A DNA stretch of 64,000 nt. It comes from Oegoconia quadripuncta (Eukaryota > Arthropoda > Insecta > Lepidoptera > Autostichidae). The notes under the pieces are model-generated. The model was not told where the DNA came from. It did no database searches and saw only the letters and a list, made by a program, of their open reading frames with translations. Shown piece by piece: positions 46,901 through 58,500 of this stretch. A program made the position numbers and the translations under genes. The stretch's first letter is position 1. Each line of letters starts with the position of its first letter. The DNA lies in the NCBI GenBank assembly GCA_949316235.1, contig OX438754.1, forward strand, positions 7,487,501 through 7,551,500, given 5' to 3'.

Positions 46901-49900
46901 TTCTACACCAACCTTATGGATAATCAATAATTTGAAGTTAATTTGATCTTGAAATTATGCACATGTTAGCGCTTAGCATCAGACACAATTGATGTTAAGT
47001 GAAGATGAGGCCGACGTTGAAAGCGCGCTCATACGGAACCCTCAACTTTATTGCACATCTCTTCTCAAACAGACTTGATTACTATACTAATTCCCTACTT
47101 TCTTTTCAGATATTACATGACCTTGTACTACATTATCGCCATTTTTCTCCCCGTTTGGATACCAGTCAATTACTTTGGAGAGTCTTGGCTAAATTCTTTT
47201 CTTGTTTGCTATACTACTCGCTATGCATTTCAACTCAATGTTACCTGGTTGGTAAATAGTGCCGCTCATCTTTACGGTACCAGACCTTACGATAAGTTAG
47301 TATTTATATTCAGTACCTATACTAATTACGACTACTTTCCTACAGACCACAAAGCCTAATAGACAAGTAGTGGGAAACATTTTCTTTTGTTGGATTTGTT
47401 TAAAGCTAAATTTTTCGAAACAGTTTAACCGATTATCATCAAACATGACTTAGAACCTGTTGTTACCTATAGTCTTTCATATATTCTTAGATACGTCCGG
47501 GCAAAGATTGAATTGAATGGTCTTGATATGTAAAGAAAAAAAGATTTGTTTTATGCACAACGGGTTAGCACTTTACCTCAATTACACCTGATGTTAAGTT
47601 AAGATGAGGCCAAAGGTAGAAGCGTACTGACCCGGAAACCCCATCTTATTTGGGGGACTGGCTATTTCATGTCTGATAACCGGAACACAACAATAGCATT
47701 ATCATTGCTGTTTTGCAGCAGACTTAGATCATGGTGGTTAAGTGCTCTACCACCACCAAACCGTGTACTAAACATGGATCCGCTGGGGTTCGAACCACCC
47801 TACCTCCGATTCGTAAACCCTATGTTGTTGACGTTAATCCTGCCATGCCTCTCCAAAATTCTGGAACGTATGGTAAATACCAGGCTCATCAAGTTCCTAG
47901 AAAGTAAAGATCTACTTGCACCTCAGCAGTATGGCTTCGTAAGGGCAAGTCGACCACGGATGCAGTTAAATGGTAAAAAATATGTCTTGAGGAAGGCGAT
48001 ATATCTTTTGAAAAAAATTTATAGAATGGGTATCAGGAGCCATGAGCTGCAACTTTTCGAAAACTACTTAACAAATAGATCCCAATATGTGAAAGTCGAT
48101 GCCTACACTAGCTCTGAGCAGAAAATTCTTTACGGTGTCCCACAAGGTAGCGTTCTTGGACCTACACTTTTTTGATATTTATTCTGACGTATGATAATAC
48201 CGAAGAATTGATTGATGTAATTCTGTAGGCGATTTACTTAACTTAATATCGCGTACACACTCTCACACGCACTCACACATCCTCAGGCATGAACACTCAC
48301 AATATAGTACCTTTTTTTTTTTTTTTTTTTTTCGAGGGGAAACGCATTTACGCGTTCAACCCGCCGCCAACGGGGATCGGCGGCGGGGATATGTGGGACT
48401 CCCCGCTCCGGATCGGAGCGGGACTACCCACTAAAACCCCCCGGCGACCTTCCTCGGCAGTAGGGAGGACCTGGGAACGCATAAGCGGCTCCAGGTCCCA
48501 CCCCGCCTCGCCTCCCCTCACAAGGAGAGGCCCATTCCCGGAGGGCGGCTAAACGCACGCCCTCCACGGGGGGCGCTGTCGAGCCTCAAACCGCGATCAG
48601 CCGGCGGTATGAGGCGCGACAGGGCCCGATGCGACGACACCCCCCCGGTCGCTCCGGGGGGTGTCATCCTCTCCCGGGTCGCGTCCGACGGCTACATCGC
48701 CCCGAAGATGTAGCCGCCCGCGACCCCGGGCGACGTGCAGGGGGGCTAGCGAGCGTTGCCGCCGCCCCGACGTCGCCTCCTGCGAGCGGGATCGGCCCTC
48801 TCCCGATCCCGCTCTGCGGCCTCCTTCTCGAGCAACCCGTAGAGGGCCATGGATCGCACGACGCCACCGTAGAGGCGGCGAACTTCCTCCCGTGGTCCCC
48901 CGAGATTAGGTAGCAGGCGGTGCAACGCGCCCGCTACCTTCCGCACTCGGGGGACCAGGCGCTCGAAATGCTCTTCGAAGCCCCATCGGCTGTCCAGGGT
49001 GAGGCCCAGGTACTTGATGCACCGCCCCACCTGGACTTCAGCGTCACCTACCCGGAGTCGCGAGCTGGGTGGTTGCCGGCCTCCTCGGAGGCCGTGGAAC
49101 CATAGTGCCTCGGTCTTGTGAGGCGCTACCTCCAGGCCCAGCTCGCGTACCTTCCCGACGACACATGCCACGCCAAGTTCGGCGAGCCGAAGCACCGACT
49201 CGAAGTCGGTCCCCCCGGCCAACACCAGTGTGTCGTCTGCATAGCAGACGACAGACAGGCCGGGGGGGAGACTGATGCGAAGCACAATATAGTACCTACT
49301 CTTCCTCTACTAACCTGAAGTCTTACACTAAATATGAATTTGGTTCTTTATTGTTTTAGTTCTTTAAAAATATAGTTCCTTATTGGTTTTCCTAGTTTAA
49401 ACACCAGTCTTCGCATCTGTGAATTTTATAAAATTTTAAATTGTTCAAATAGAACCAGCTTTAGCCGATAAGATGAGTATTGCATTTATAAAGGAACATT
49501 GTGAATTTAGAATTTATTAATTAATTTTACTTTCTGGTTATATTCGCTGGGGGGGGACTGAAAATCAGCATTTCTACTGAGTCCTTACTCCTTTCATCAC
49601 AAGTTTTTAAACTTTGTAACTGTTACTGTAAATTCTATATCTGTATCTTATCTGGTGAATAAATACTTTTTTATTTATTTATTGATCCACGGGTCAAACT
49701 ACGGGCTACTTTGAATTATCGCTGAACGCTGAACTATATGATCCGTTTCCTTTTGATGCGTACATATTATAATAACATGCGTAAACACGTGTAAAATCGG
49801 AACACATTTCTCTTTTCTTCGTCTTAGGCTCAGCATAGTTCAACCTAGATAAGCTCGAATCTATACATAAGGCTCTTCAAAATAGAAACTATTTTCAGAA

Positions 49901-51435
49901 ATCTGCAGCCAGTGGAATCGTGGTTCGTGTCATTCCTCTCCCTGGGCGAGGGCTGGCACAACTACCACCACGCATTCCCCTGGGACTACAAGGCAGCTGA
50001 ACTATCAACACATTTAAATTACTCCGCTTATTTGATCAAGTTTTTAGAAAAGATTGGCCTTGCTTACGACTTGAAGACCGCTTCTCCGGAATTGGTAAAA
50101 TATAATAAACTTCAAAATTACGCTGTTAACCGGTCGCTCTAGAAATCTAAGGAGGCTCTTATGTTCAGCAGCAGTCGTCTTGGTGACACCTCAAAATTGT
50201 TAATTTCTTAGTGATTTTTCTAACACATGCCACTCCGTCCGGGGTTTCAACAGTGGCATATATTCAGGCCAGGCTCACTTCTGCAGCCGAACCACGTAAT
50301 ATTTAGTTAGCGTCAGAATCGCTGGTTGCCAGTGGCCTCTGGTACGGAGAATTTATTCAATAATTGCTATCAAATTGCTAGTATTTGCTAGCGTTCCTAA
50401 TTATTGATAGCTGTGATATATTCAGAGAAATTTAAAAATTCTGTTGACCAGCCATTCTGATATCAGGATGTCTGGTCGCTTTTGTACAATAATAAGGATG
50501 TACAGTTTCTAAAAATCGCTAATAATTTGCCGTTTAGGTCGCTTGCGTTATCGCTAAATTTGGTACGTAAGCGCCCTAGAAGAATAAGGGGATAAACGTC
50601 TAATGGATACGTATCAAGTTACCATAATTTACATCTAGGGCGCTTAACTACGTAGCACCAAATTTAGCGATTAAACGGCAAATTTTTTAGCGATCGCAAC
50701 GCCAAAATTGTTGTATGGTACGGCTACAGGCCTATTTATGCTGCAACATGGTGAACCCGTCTGGATTATTTTTGTATTGTTTGGCAAATATTGACCTAAT
50801 GATTAATTAATTAATTATATCTAATAATAGGTTTCTGTTTAATAATAGTTGAAAATATTATAGAATATCAAACCCCCCAGTATCTCTTGTTTGTTTCATA
50901 TTTGTTTAAAGCGAAACAGGATTAAAAATTGTAGTATATTACAGACAATTTAAGTTGCAAGGCGCCCTCCGAATAGACCTGCAATTGATAACTTCGAACT
51001 TTAGTCTCCGAAGCACGGAAACCTTGTTAGAAAATACCACTATGTTACCCGTCCTATACTGACCGATGCAAAAGTTTTCGATTGTGAGTGCAATTGCGCC
51101 AAGATTACTTCACACAACATATCTGTCTACTTACTTATAATATTACTTAATATTATAATAACTCTCTTCCGTTATGTCATCTTTCTGTGTTATGTTGACA
51201 GATAGACAAAAGAATCCAACGTACTGGCGATGGAACCCACTACAAGCTCGGTAATGACGAAGCTCGCGCTATGGTAGAGGCTGTTGGACCCCTGCATCCG
51301 ATGAATCCCACCTATAACGTCAAATATCAAGCCCCATTAGCAATGTTGAAGGATGAAGGTCTTCCTCTATTTTATGAGAACGATGTGTTGAACGTTCGAA
51401 ATTGTATAGATACAAGGAAAGAAACTTCTGGTTAA
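40930..51435 (+). CDS. Acyl-CoA desaturase D2 (6 exons, 400 aa), QPVE signature
   Basis: Exons: 40930-41179, 44214-44344, 45434-45639, 47110-47295, 49899-50094, 51202-51435; all phases close. Same fold and reaction class as D1: a membrane fatty acyl-CoA desaturase with three histidine boxes, HRYYAH (100-105), HRLHH (137-141) and HNYHH (278-282). NSAAHLYGTRPYDK and QPVE (261-264) follow in the usual order. The N-terminus MTATGKPKL is shared with D3, and the tail NCIDTRKETSG is nearly the same as in D3, so D2 and D3 look like the younger pair. No stop or frameshift was found despite introns filled with transposons (about 10.5 kb in total). The nearest AATAAA downstream is at 52339, which would give a 3' UTR of about 900 nt. 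Substrate and double-bond position are unknown. Confidence 0.94.
41207..42440. repeat. Foldback-like complex of nested inverted repeats in D2 intron 1
   Basis: 41515-41690 is the inverse of both 41260-41400 and 42280-42430 (shared phrases 'tgcataaatagtgcc', 'actcatacgcaga'). 41774-41880 is the inverse of 41645-41735. 41895-42045 is the inverse of about 42100-42260 ('ccgattctaatgaaacttta' against its complement). The family recurs at 61560-61915. No coding capacity was seen. Confidence 0.65.
42640..42780 (+). mobile_element. LINE ORF2 C-terminal tail (RTE-like)
   Basis: RKRWVDCVKDNMNEKGVND followed by GDWKKKTYI and a stop matches the W-D-V tail typical of RTE-type non-LTR ORFs. Only the end remains. 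Confidence 0.65.
43684..43785 (+). mobile_element. SINE-C, 3' part
   Basis: 'ccccaacccgcattgggcca', 'gcgtggtggactatgg' and 'catgtttacgagatgaaatg' are the 3' third of SINE-C. Confidence 0.75.
45949..46160 (+). mobile_element. Helitron-like non-autonomous element
   Basis: It begins TCTAACTAATATTATAAATG after an A and ends GGGCGGAAAGCTAG before a T, as Helitrons do (5' TC, 3' CTAG, insertion between A and T). A copy with decayed ends is at 60287-60508. It lies in D2 intron 3. Confidence 0.7.
46240..46810 (+). mobile_element. LINE ORF2 C-terminus (RTE/CR1-like)
   Basis: The frame shows YGSECWVWQEKHESKINAVE, then, after a frameshift, LRWFGHTERMNERRLTKAIY, VGKGRPKRTYVNQVNDVL and a tail, followed by a GTATGTATGT end. 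This is the C-terminal region of an insect non-LTR reverse transcriptase. Confidence 0.8.
47549..47832 (-). mobile_element. SINE-B
   Basis: A nearly full reverse copy: 'tgcacaacgggttagcactt', 'cacctgatgttaagttaaga', 'ccccatcttatttgggggac' and 'ggttcgaaccaccctacctc'. It directly abuts the RT fragment that follows. Confidence 0.78.
47839..48178 (+). mobile_element. Non-LTR reverse transcriptase fragment with internal deletion
   Basis: LPCLSKILERMVNTRLIKFL, LAPQQYGF, then GIRSHELQLFENYLTNRSQY and GVPQGSVLGPTLF are RT motifs in the right order. The part between QYGF and GIRS (which should hold the ST-A and FxDxxKAFD motifs) is largely lost. The frame ends just before the YADD region. Confidence 0.82.
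48312..49282 (-). mobile_element. R1-clade LINE, 5'-truncated and internally deleted, with 14-bp target duplication
   Basis: Sense frame starts within the RT at LRISLPPGLSVVCYADDTLV (YADD catalytic motif), continues with LWFHGLRGG and IKYLGLTLDSRWGFEEHF, then jumps from RSMALYG to LLEKEAAERDRERADP. The related copy at 7693-8986 has about 600 bp of extra coding sequence at this place. A GC-rich 3' UTR and an A-run (T-run from 48312) follow. CACAATATAGTACC flanks both ends exactly (48298-48311 and 49283-49296). It lies in D2 intron 4, antisense to the gene. Confidence 0.92.
50515..50695. repeat. Inverted-repeat element in D2 intron 5
   Basis: Arms 50515-50581 and 50634-50695 are complementary over most of their length ('accaaatttagcgat', 'aacggcaaat', 'tctagggcgctta' and their complements), with about 52 bp between. 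Probably a MITE. Confidence 0.75.
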
Positions 51436-52924
51436 AAAAAAAATTGAAAATTCTAATGGGGAAAGTGATAGTGCTGCAATGTTGGGATAGATACAATACA
51501 AATAGTCGATTTGTTATTTACAACTAACGCTATCATATTTTAATGTCAAGTTACATACTTTATGTTGATGTTTAAACTTTTTGGTAGGTAAAATTTATTA
51601 TTAATACTGAGTAATAACTATATGATTTGTTTTTTAAAAAGTTACGAAAAAAAAAACTAGCCTAAGTCCCTGGTTGGTGGAGTCGTACCCAGAAGGCTGG
51701 TCACATTACCTCGCTGAATGTAATATCTAATTACACGAATACTTGTCACCCACATAGGTACATGAGATTAGGTTACAAGTAATAATAGAAAATACAAAAA
51801 AGAAATAATTGTTAATGTCATCGAACCCATAATTTTAGAGTATGTTAATTTAGCTATCGTCATCATGTCGTCTGTTTTATATTTGCTATATTTTTAACCG
51901 ACTGCCCCAGGAATTAAGGTAATGTTTTCCAGGTGCAGGTATGTATGTAGATTTCTATATTATCTCCTGTAGCCCAAATGACTTGACCGATTTTCAAGTG
52001 TGAGTTGTCGCCTCTATACATAAAGTGTCTTATTTAGGATACATTTTATGGTCGAAATTTTAACATGGCACCCGCAAAATACAACAGATGCTATAGAGTT
52101 TTTGGTTTTTAAATACTTAAATTGTTATTTGCTTTATTTAACATACCTACTTTTTGATACGTGTCATAAAGAAATTGTTTGCAAATTGAATTGAAAAATT
52201 GAAAAATTGTTTGGAAAAGCAAATGTAAACCAGGTATTTGTCGCCCCTTACCACACACACAGAAGGGGACGGTTTATTAACATTAATTAATTTATTAAGT
52301 TAATTTTTAGTTGGCTAAGTATTGTTTTATTGTTGGAAAATAAAATATGTGTACAATAAGTTATAATTAGGATTTTTGTAAATTATTGAGTTTTGATGTT
52401 TCAAAACATAACTTAAAATATATTTAATTAAATAAGAATTGTATTCCAAAATTCTATCTACTTATTAATTTATATTATTCTGTAATTAATTTAATTATCT
52501 ACATTATCTAAGTATTAGCATCAGTTTGCTGCCAGATATGATACCTACATACAAAAAATATTAAAATATTTTTATTAGCCACGCAAGGTTAATAATATTG
52601 ATTATAATTTAAATGCTGTCAATATTTTGTGTGAATAACAAGATAAATAAAGAAAATAAGTTAACAGTAAATTTAATAAAATCATCAGCCAAGTACGACT
52701 TCGATAAGTGTCTAAGTTTCCGTAAATTCTTTCCATAGAAATCCAAGCATTTCGAATAATCAATTTATATGTATGTAGGTATATATTTCATTAATTTATT
52801 TACTTATCTATTGGTATATTTATTTATGTATTATTATAAGTTATTAGTGTATACATATTTAGAAGTTTATAGGTATTTGTTTTAGTTTAATTTTACTGAA
52901 ATTTGTATATGCCCAATAACTCAC

Positions 52925-53045
52925 ACTATAGTTAACTGGAAGAAATCCCTGTATGGGATACGTCCGCCGTTGTACTCAAATTCTGTTCCTATATTAAGTT
53001 AATGTATTTTCTTTCTGTACAATAAATCGTTTACGAACAATTTTT
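52925..53045 (+). repeat. LINE 3' UTR fragment (family Z)
   Basis: 'taactggaagaaatccctgt', 'gggatacgtccgcc' and 'tgtacaataaatcg' are the same 3' UTR pattern as at 12975-13130. Confidence 0.65.
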
Positions 53046-53329
53046 ACTTTCAAATTCCACTGATAATGCGTTAAGGGCCGCAAATCCCAAAATTGTCTAT
53101 TTTATAATAAACAGATAGCTTCCCGCCTACATGAATTTTTTTTCTTGGTGAGACAAAGTCGCCTTGGTCTTTCTCAGACCCGTCAACTATCCTTGCACAA
53201 AAAGAAAAGTAATTCTAACGTTCTGTGACGACTTGAAAGAAGGACAGACAAAGAAACAAACTCACTTTCGCATCTTTATTATATAATGAATTAAATATTT
53301 ATTACACATAGTTCGAATACTGATGTCTG

Positions 53330-53465
53330 CTTGGGGCATTGAAGTTCTGGAGTGGAGACCATGCACCGGCAGCGAAGCACAGGACGTCACCTACGCCGAT
53401 AATGAAGGACGGAAAGTCACTGTATGCTGGCCGCTTTTAATCGGTGGCTCTGGAAGAGACTAAAC
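53330..53465 (+). repeat. LINE ORF2 C-terminal remnant
   Basis: VLEWRPCTG matches the EWRPRTGKRSVGRP-type tail of insect non-LTR ORFs. A relative is at 30500-30600 (D1 intron 1), where LEWKPCTAKRSVGRPP can be read. Confidence 0.55.
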
Positions 53466-53627
53466 GTCTATAGTCTAAGAACCTGTCCATGCATATTTTT
53501 TTATTTAGCTTTTAATTTTAGTTTAAACGATATTTAGCTTCTAATCTGTTTTATGAGATCTTAGCCATGTTTGAAGGAAATCGGTTAAGCGGTTTCGAAG
53601 ATATTTAGCTTTAAACCGTGGCGACCT

Positions 53628-53910
53628 TTGACGACCTGTTTGGTGTAGTGGTTAGCAACTCTGACCACTATACCAAAAGGTTGCGGGTTCGAATCCCGCT
53701 AGGGGTATAAGTTTATGTGATGAATACGGACATTTGTACCCGAGTTAAGGATGTTTTCATTTATAATAAGTATTTATTTACAAAAAAAAATGTATTTATG
53801 TAGTATATCAATCATCTGGTATCCACAACACAAGCCTATAGTTGCTTACTGTGGAGCTAGATGGCGCTGTGTGTATGTCTGAAGATATTTTATTTTATTT
53901 TATTTTTTTA
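53628..53910 (+). mobile_element. SINE-A, tRNA-derived, best copy
   Basis: A box TGGTGTAGTGGTTAGCAAC, B box GGGTTCGAATCCCGC, body and 'gagctagatggcgctgtgtg' end followed by a TTTTATTT tail. Confidence 0.88.
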
Positions 53911-54449
53911 TTAAAAAAAACCTAGTTTGTAAATTATATACTCGTTTGTTTTCGCGAGAGTTTTCTATATTTTCTATATACCTATAGTTATTATTTCACT
54001 TCATTACGTGCGGTATTACCAAACTGACCAGCGTCCTTAGACTGGGAGGAGTATGGTCCATAATCCAATACGCGAGTCCAAAGCAGATTGATGGGTTTGT
54101 GTTAGACTAGTGGCTGTCACTGTTAGTTTTGAAACCTCGCTTGTATAGTCCACCGACCTGTCATTACGACTGCGTCATACTGAAAACAAGCTATACAGCT
54201 TTATATTCTAACTCAACGGCAACGTCGTCCTAGACTGTCAAATTTGGCCAATAGTAGGGCTTCAACTGCCAAATTAGACCAATGGTAAGGCTTCAAATAT
54301 CGACTAATATATAATAATAAGAAATCGTTTACAAAATTAACCCATTTAGCGATGTACTGTAACTAGTATTATATAATATATTCGCTTATAGCGAAGGTGA
54401 TGCTCATGATGTTCATGATCATTACCACTGAAATTAGCGAATACGAACA

Positions 54450-54700
54450 AACAAAATATTCTTTATTGTACAACAATAAGAAGCATAAAAAAAATAAGAA
54501 AAAGGAGATAGTAGAATACTAGACCGTCTGTTTAACAAGTCCGTCGAAAGCAGCACTTATGAAAATGACAAACAAACAAAATATTCTTTATTGTACAACA
54601 ATAAGAAACATAACAACGATAAATAAGAAAAAGGGGATAGTACAATTTGGCGGCCTTATCACTAAAAGCGATCTCTTCCAGGGAACCTTTGTGTTAGGAA
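54450..54700 (-). repeat. Two reversed LINE 3' UTR fragments (family Z)
   Basis: 'acaaacaaaatattctttat' occurs twice (about 54449 and 54570), each with 'tgtacaacaataagaa'. The second continues to 'ggcggccttatcactaaaag' and 'cgatctcttccaggga', the complement of 14205-14345. Confidence 0.7.
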
Positions 54701-55292
54701 GCATTACTCACATTATATGTAGGTAGCGTGCGCGGTAAACTAATTTTAATAAAATAAATAAATTACCCATATAAATACATACGTTAATTGAATACATACA
54801 AACATACATACAAAATATATATAAAAAAATAGTACATATAATATATACCCATATTTAAATTTATACTAATTAAATAGAATAGTACGTAACTAAGCAAACA
54901 GCAATTAATGCGAGTATGGAATGGAAAGAGGATAGATAGAGGAGCTAGAGGGCTAGATACAACTCCTTCACTTGAGCCTTGAATACGTTCAGTGACTGAC
55001 AATGACATCCATCCAAAGACTAATACGAGTGAAATGCAACTGCGCTACGAGAACTTTTTTTATTCGATTTTTATACTAAATAAGAAATGTTTTGAAAAGA
55101 TATCATCTGTTTGTTTCATTAAAACCCAATTTATTTTTTTTATCTAATTGACGAAAACATATAAACGAACATAAACAAAATCCATTACTTTCCGCCTACT
55201 GGATAAAAAAAATTACATTTACAAAGTTCGACTCCGTTAATTTTATTCTTACAGCGAATACCTATAATTCGAGATGTTTCTCGACGAGGCTT

Positions 55293-55327
55293 TATAAAAC
55301 CGATGAAAACTGTAAACTACGTCAGTA
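55293..55327 (+). promoter_or_regulatory. D3 core promoter: TATA box and initiator
   Basis: TATAAAA at 55293-55299 and TCAGTA at 55322-55327; the A at 55324 is 31 bp from the first T of the TATA box. Predicted 5' UTR is about 205 nt. The block is similar to the D2 promoter. Confidence 0.75.
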
Positions 55328-55528
55328 TCTACGTTAACTTGAAATATTGTGGACATCTACGAGCAAATTTATTAAAATTAATAGCGTTTCCTAATTAACA
55401 ACGCCTTACTAAGGAACTTTAAATATAAGTAGGTTCAGAAAGGATACAGGAAAATCTTATAAAGCTTTGTAAATATTTCATTCAAATATACATGTTATAC
55501 CTGATAAACAAGTTTATTTAAAGAGATA

Positions 55529-58500
55529 ATGACGGCAACAGGTAAACCAAAATTGAAAGCCAATGAGAGTGAATTTAAACCTAACTTATTGGAGACGAAA
55601 ACTAAAGAACCAAATGGAAATTTACATAATGACATTGAAGAAATAGGAACAGATTTTACGTACAAACATAAAATTGTGTGGAAAAACGCTATACTGTTCG
55701 GATTATTACACGTTTATGCCTTATGGGGGCTTGGAGTAATTCTAACTGGTGGTATTGGATTGAAAACGTTGTTATTTGGTAAGTACATAGTTCACTTTTA
55801 TAGGTACATGCGTGTAACTGCAATATGCTTACAACCAACATGTTATCAGCGTCCTAATATAGTTACCTAATATAGTATATTTACTCTCATTTTGACGACC
55901 GATTGGTGTAGTGGATAGTGACCCTGTCAGCGAAACCAACGGTTGCGGGTTCGAATCCCGCGACGGGTAAATGTTTGTGTGTTGAATATGTACATTTATT
56001 CCTAAGTCATGGATGTTTATATAAATATTTATGTATGCTTATCCGTTATCTAGTATCCATAGTACAAGCTTTGCTTAGTTTGGGACTAGATGATTGGTGT
56101 AAGTGTCCGAAATATTTATTTTTATTTATTTTATTTATGTTGCACATCACGTCCATCGCCATCCTTACCTATATATTCTGCCGCTTATAATCATATTAAT
56201 CATAATTATACATATAATCAACAGCATTATTACAAATTCTTTATCTGAGATATGTCTCTTGCTTTGCTTTGTCTTGCCTTAGTGAGTCGGTAAAGATTTT
56301 TCTGGCTTGCCGGCGTATCTAAGCTAGCATACAATTTGTACTGGGCTTTCGCTCTTGTTATGGCAACGGCGATCTTGGCGATCTTGGCTTTCTTCTTCCA
56401 CGCATCGTATTTTGTTTTCTTCGCTGCTTTCAAACTTTCATTCGCTTCTTCAGTTCTCTGTCATTCTTTGTATTTCATCTTCTTTTTCCTTTAGAATACT
56501 TTGTACTTCTTCTGACCACCACCATGTATCCCTATTCTTCATTGCTCTCCCTTTCCACTCTCCTAATATACCTTTCGCTGTGCTGCCATCTCATTACAAC
56601 ATTCATTCACGCTTCGGTCTTCAATGTTACCCATTTCAATCATTTTATCCATCACTTGCTCTATCAATTCTTTCACACATTCTTCTCTGCCTCTCGTAAA
56701 TGGCATTTTATTTGAGGAGGAGGACGTTCTTTGTTTTTGATGAGCAGCAATATAAATGCTGACTTCTTCCATGATTAGCAGTAGGGGCTGTGAAACCAAG
56801 TTTTCGCCTGGCAGACCTTTTTCACAAAGATGTATATGCATGTTAAGGTTTTAATATGTGTTTTACTGTATGATGTAGGGCTTACAGTTCGTCATTGAAT
56901 CTATATTAACCAGAACTCCGAGGCATCTCTTTTATAGCCGAAATAGTTTTATAGAGTCTGTCCTCTTCCCCCCATAGCAATGCTATATTGCAACCAAGAA
57001 TGTGCGTAGGCATAGTAAGCAGAGAGAGCTGTTTCTCTGTTGGTACTTCTTTAAATCCTATGTGAATCTTGATAATTTAGTTATTACTTCTAGTCAATAT
57101 TCCAGTCCATATTTATGCCCAAGAATGTTTCGGTCATTATGATAAGGGTTATGTCTAGAATTTACTCAAGATGTGCCAAAATATGATAATAGAGCGGCTG
57201 ATTGAATCAGTGCGTAAAATACCCACTTGAAAGTCATTTTCAACCTCCCACGAAAAACGACGGGTGTTATGTATTTGACAGAGTTGTGTGTGTGTGTGTT
57301 TGTATGTATATCCAATCTTTTCCGGGACGTATCTTAGGAACGTGGTTCGATTTGCGTGCGGTTTTTTAAATGAAAGACTAAACGAGGGGACAGGTTCTTA
57401 GTCATGTTTGATGAAAATCGGTTAAGCCGTTTCGAAGATATTTTGCTTATAACACAGCGTTTTCGTTTTGTCTGTGATATCATAATCTTTCCAGGGTTTT
57501 TTGGTTAATTTCGTTGTAGGCATATTTTATAAATCAGGCAATAATCTTAGATTAGGCAAAATCCATCAATGCGTTTTAATGTATGAACAATAAGTACATT
57601 GAAAATTAACGTTGAAAAACATGATTACATTATTATAATAACATGTTTTACATATTGATAGGTTATGCTATTTTGATAGGTCGGTATCTCAATAAAAATT
57701 TTACCTAAGTGTAATGAAATGCTAGTTGTTAAATGATTGACAATCATTTCAACCTACTAAAACGACATTTACCCCATTGTACATTAATTTTAATTTGTTT
57801 AAAGTCGTCCATCTTGTAATAACGAGTTATAATTTTTATAATTAGTATAGAATCTTGGGGATTCCGTTCATTATATTAGCTACGGTCCAACAGTTAATTT
57901 AATAATTTATGTGCATCCGACTGCTCTTAAACGGCGAAGGAAAACATCGTGAGGAAACCTGCATGCCTGAGAAATAAAAATTCTAAGGCATCTGAAGTCT
58001 TCAACCCACATTGGGCTGGAGCGTTGTGGAGCCTCACTATACGAGGGAAGGCCTATATCCTTGTAGTTGGATATTTAGTTTTTTTTTATGATAAGTAGTT
58101 AGGTATCTATTTAGTCAAATCCATCGAATTTGGGCTTATTTCATTTGTCCTGATAAGTAGTCTCGTAACTGAAAGGATCACATGAATTTAACATGGGCAT
58201 GTAAGACTTTCGAGTTTTCACTTATTTATTACACGACTTTGTGAGTATCAGAATAATATGTGAGGATCTCATGATCAAGCATTAAAAGATTGTTTTTTTT
58301 TATTAAATGTATTATTTATTTTTAGGGTTAACAATCCTGTTCATTGCAAGTGAAGGAATCACCATAGCAGCACACAGATATTACACGCACAGGACTTTTA
58401 AGGCGAAGCCACTTCTCAGGGTTATTTTTATCATAGCGCAGACGATTGCCGGAGAGGTTTGTATCTTTGCTTAATAATAATAGTCTAAGATTCAAAGTAT

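Larger units (their letters stand above)
51436..55292. other. Spacer between D2 and D3, no gene seen
   Basis: It contains the D2 3' UTR, A/T-rich sequence, LINE tails at 52925-53045, 53330-53465 and 54450-54700, and a SINE-A at 53628-53910. A short direct duplication of about 30 bp lies at about 54235-54300 ('ggcttcaa' repeats). 51900-52900 shows nothing recognisable. Confidence 0.6.

Noticed and set aside
48289..49318. Plus-strand frames rich in Arg, Pro and Ala
   Set aside because: They are antisense shadows of the minus-strand R1-clade LINE.
10014..56140. tRNA-like sequences with A and B boxes (near 10030, 11100, 22090, 25530, 28565, 53640, 55900)
   Set aside because: They recur with long shared bodies and tails, and lack a complete cloverleaf with a closing acceptor stem, so they are SINE heads rather than tRNA genes.
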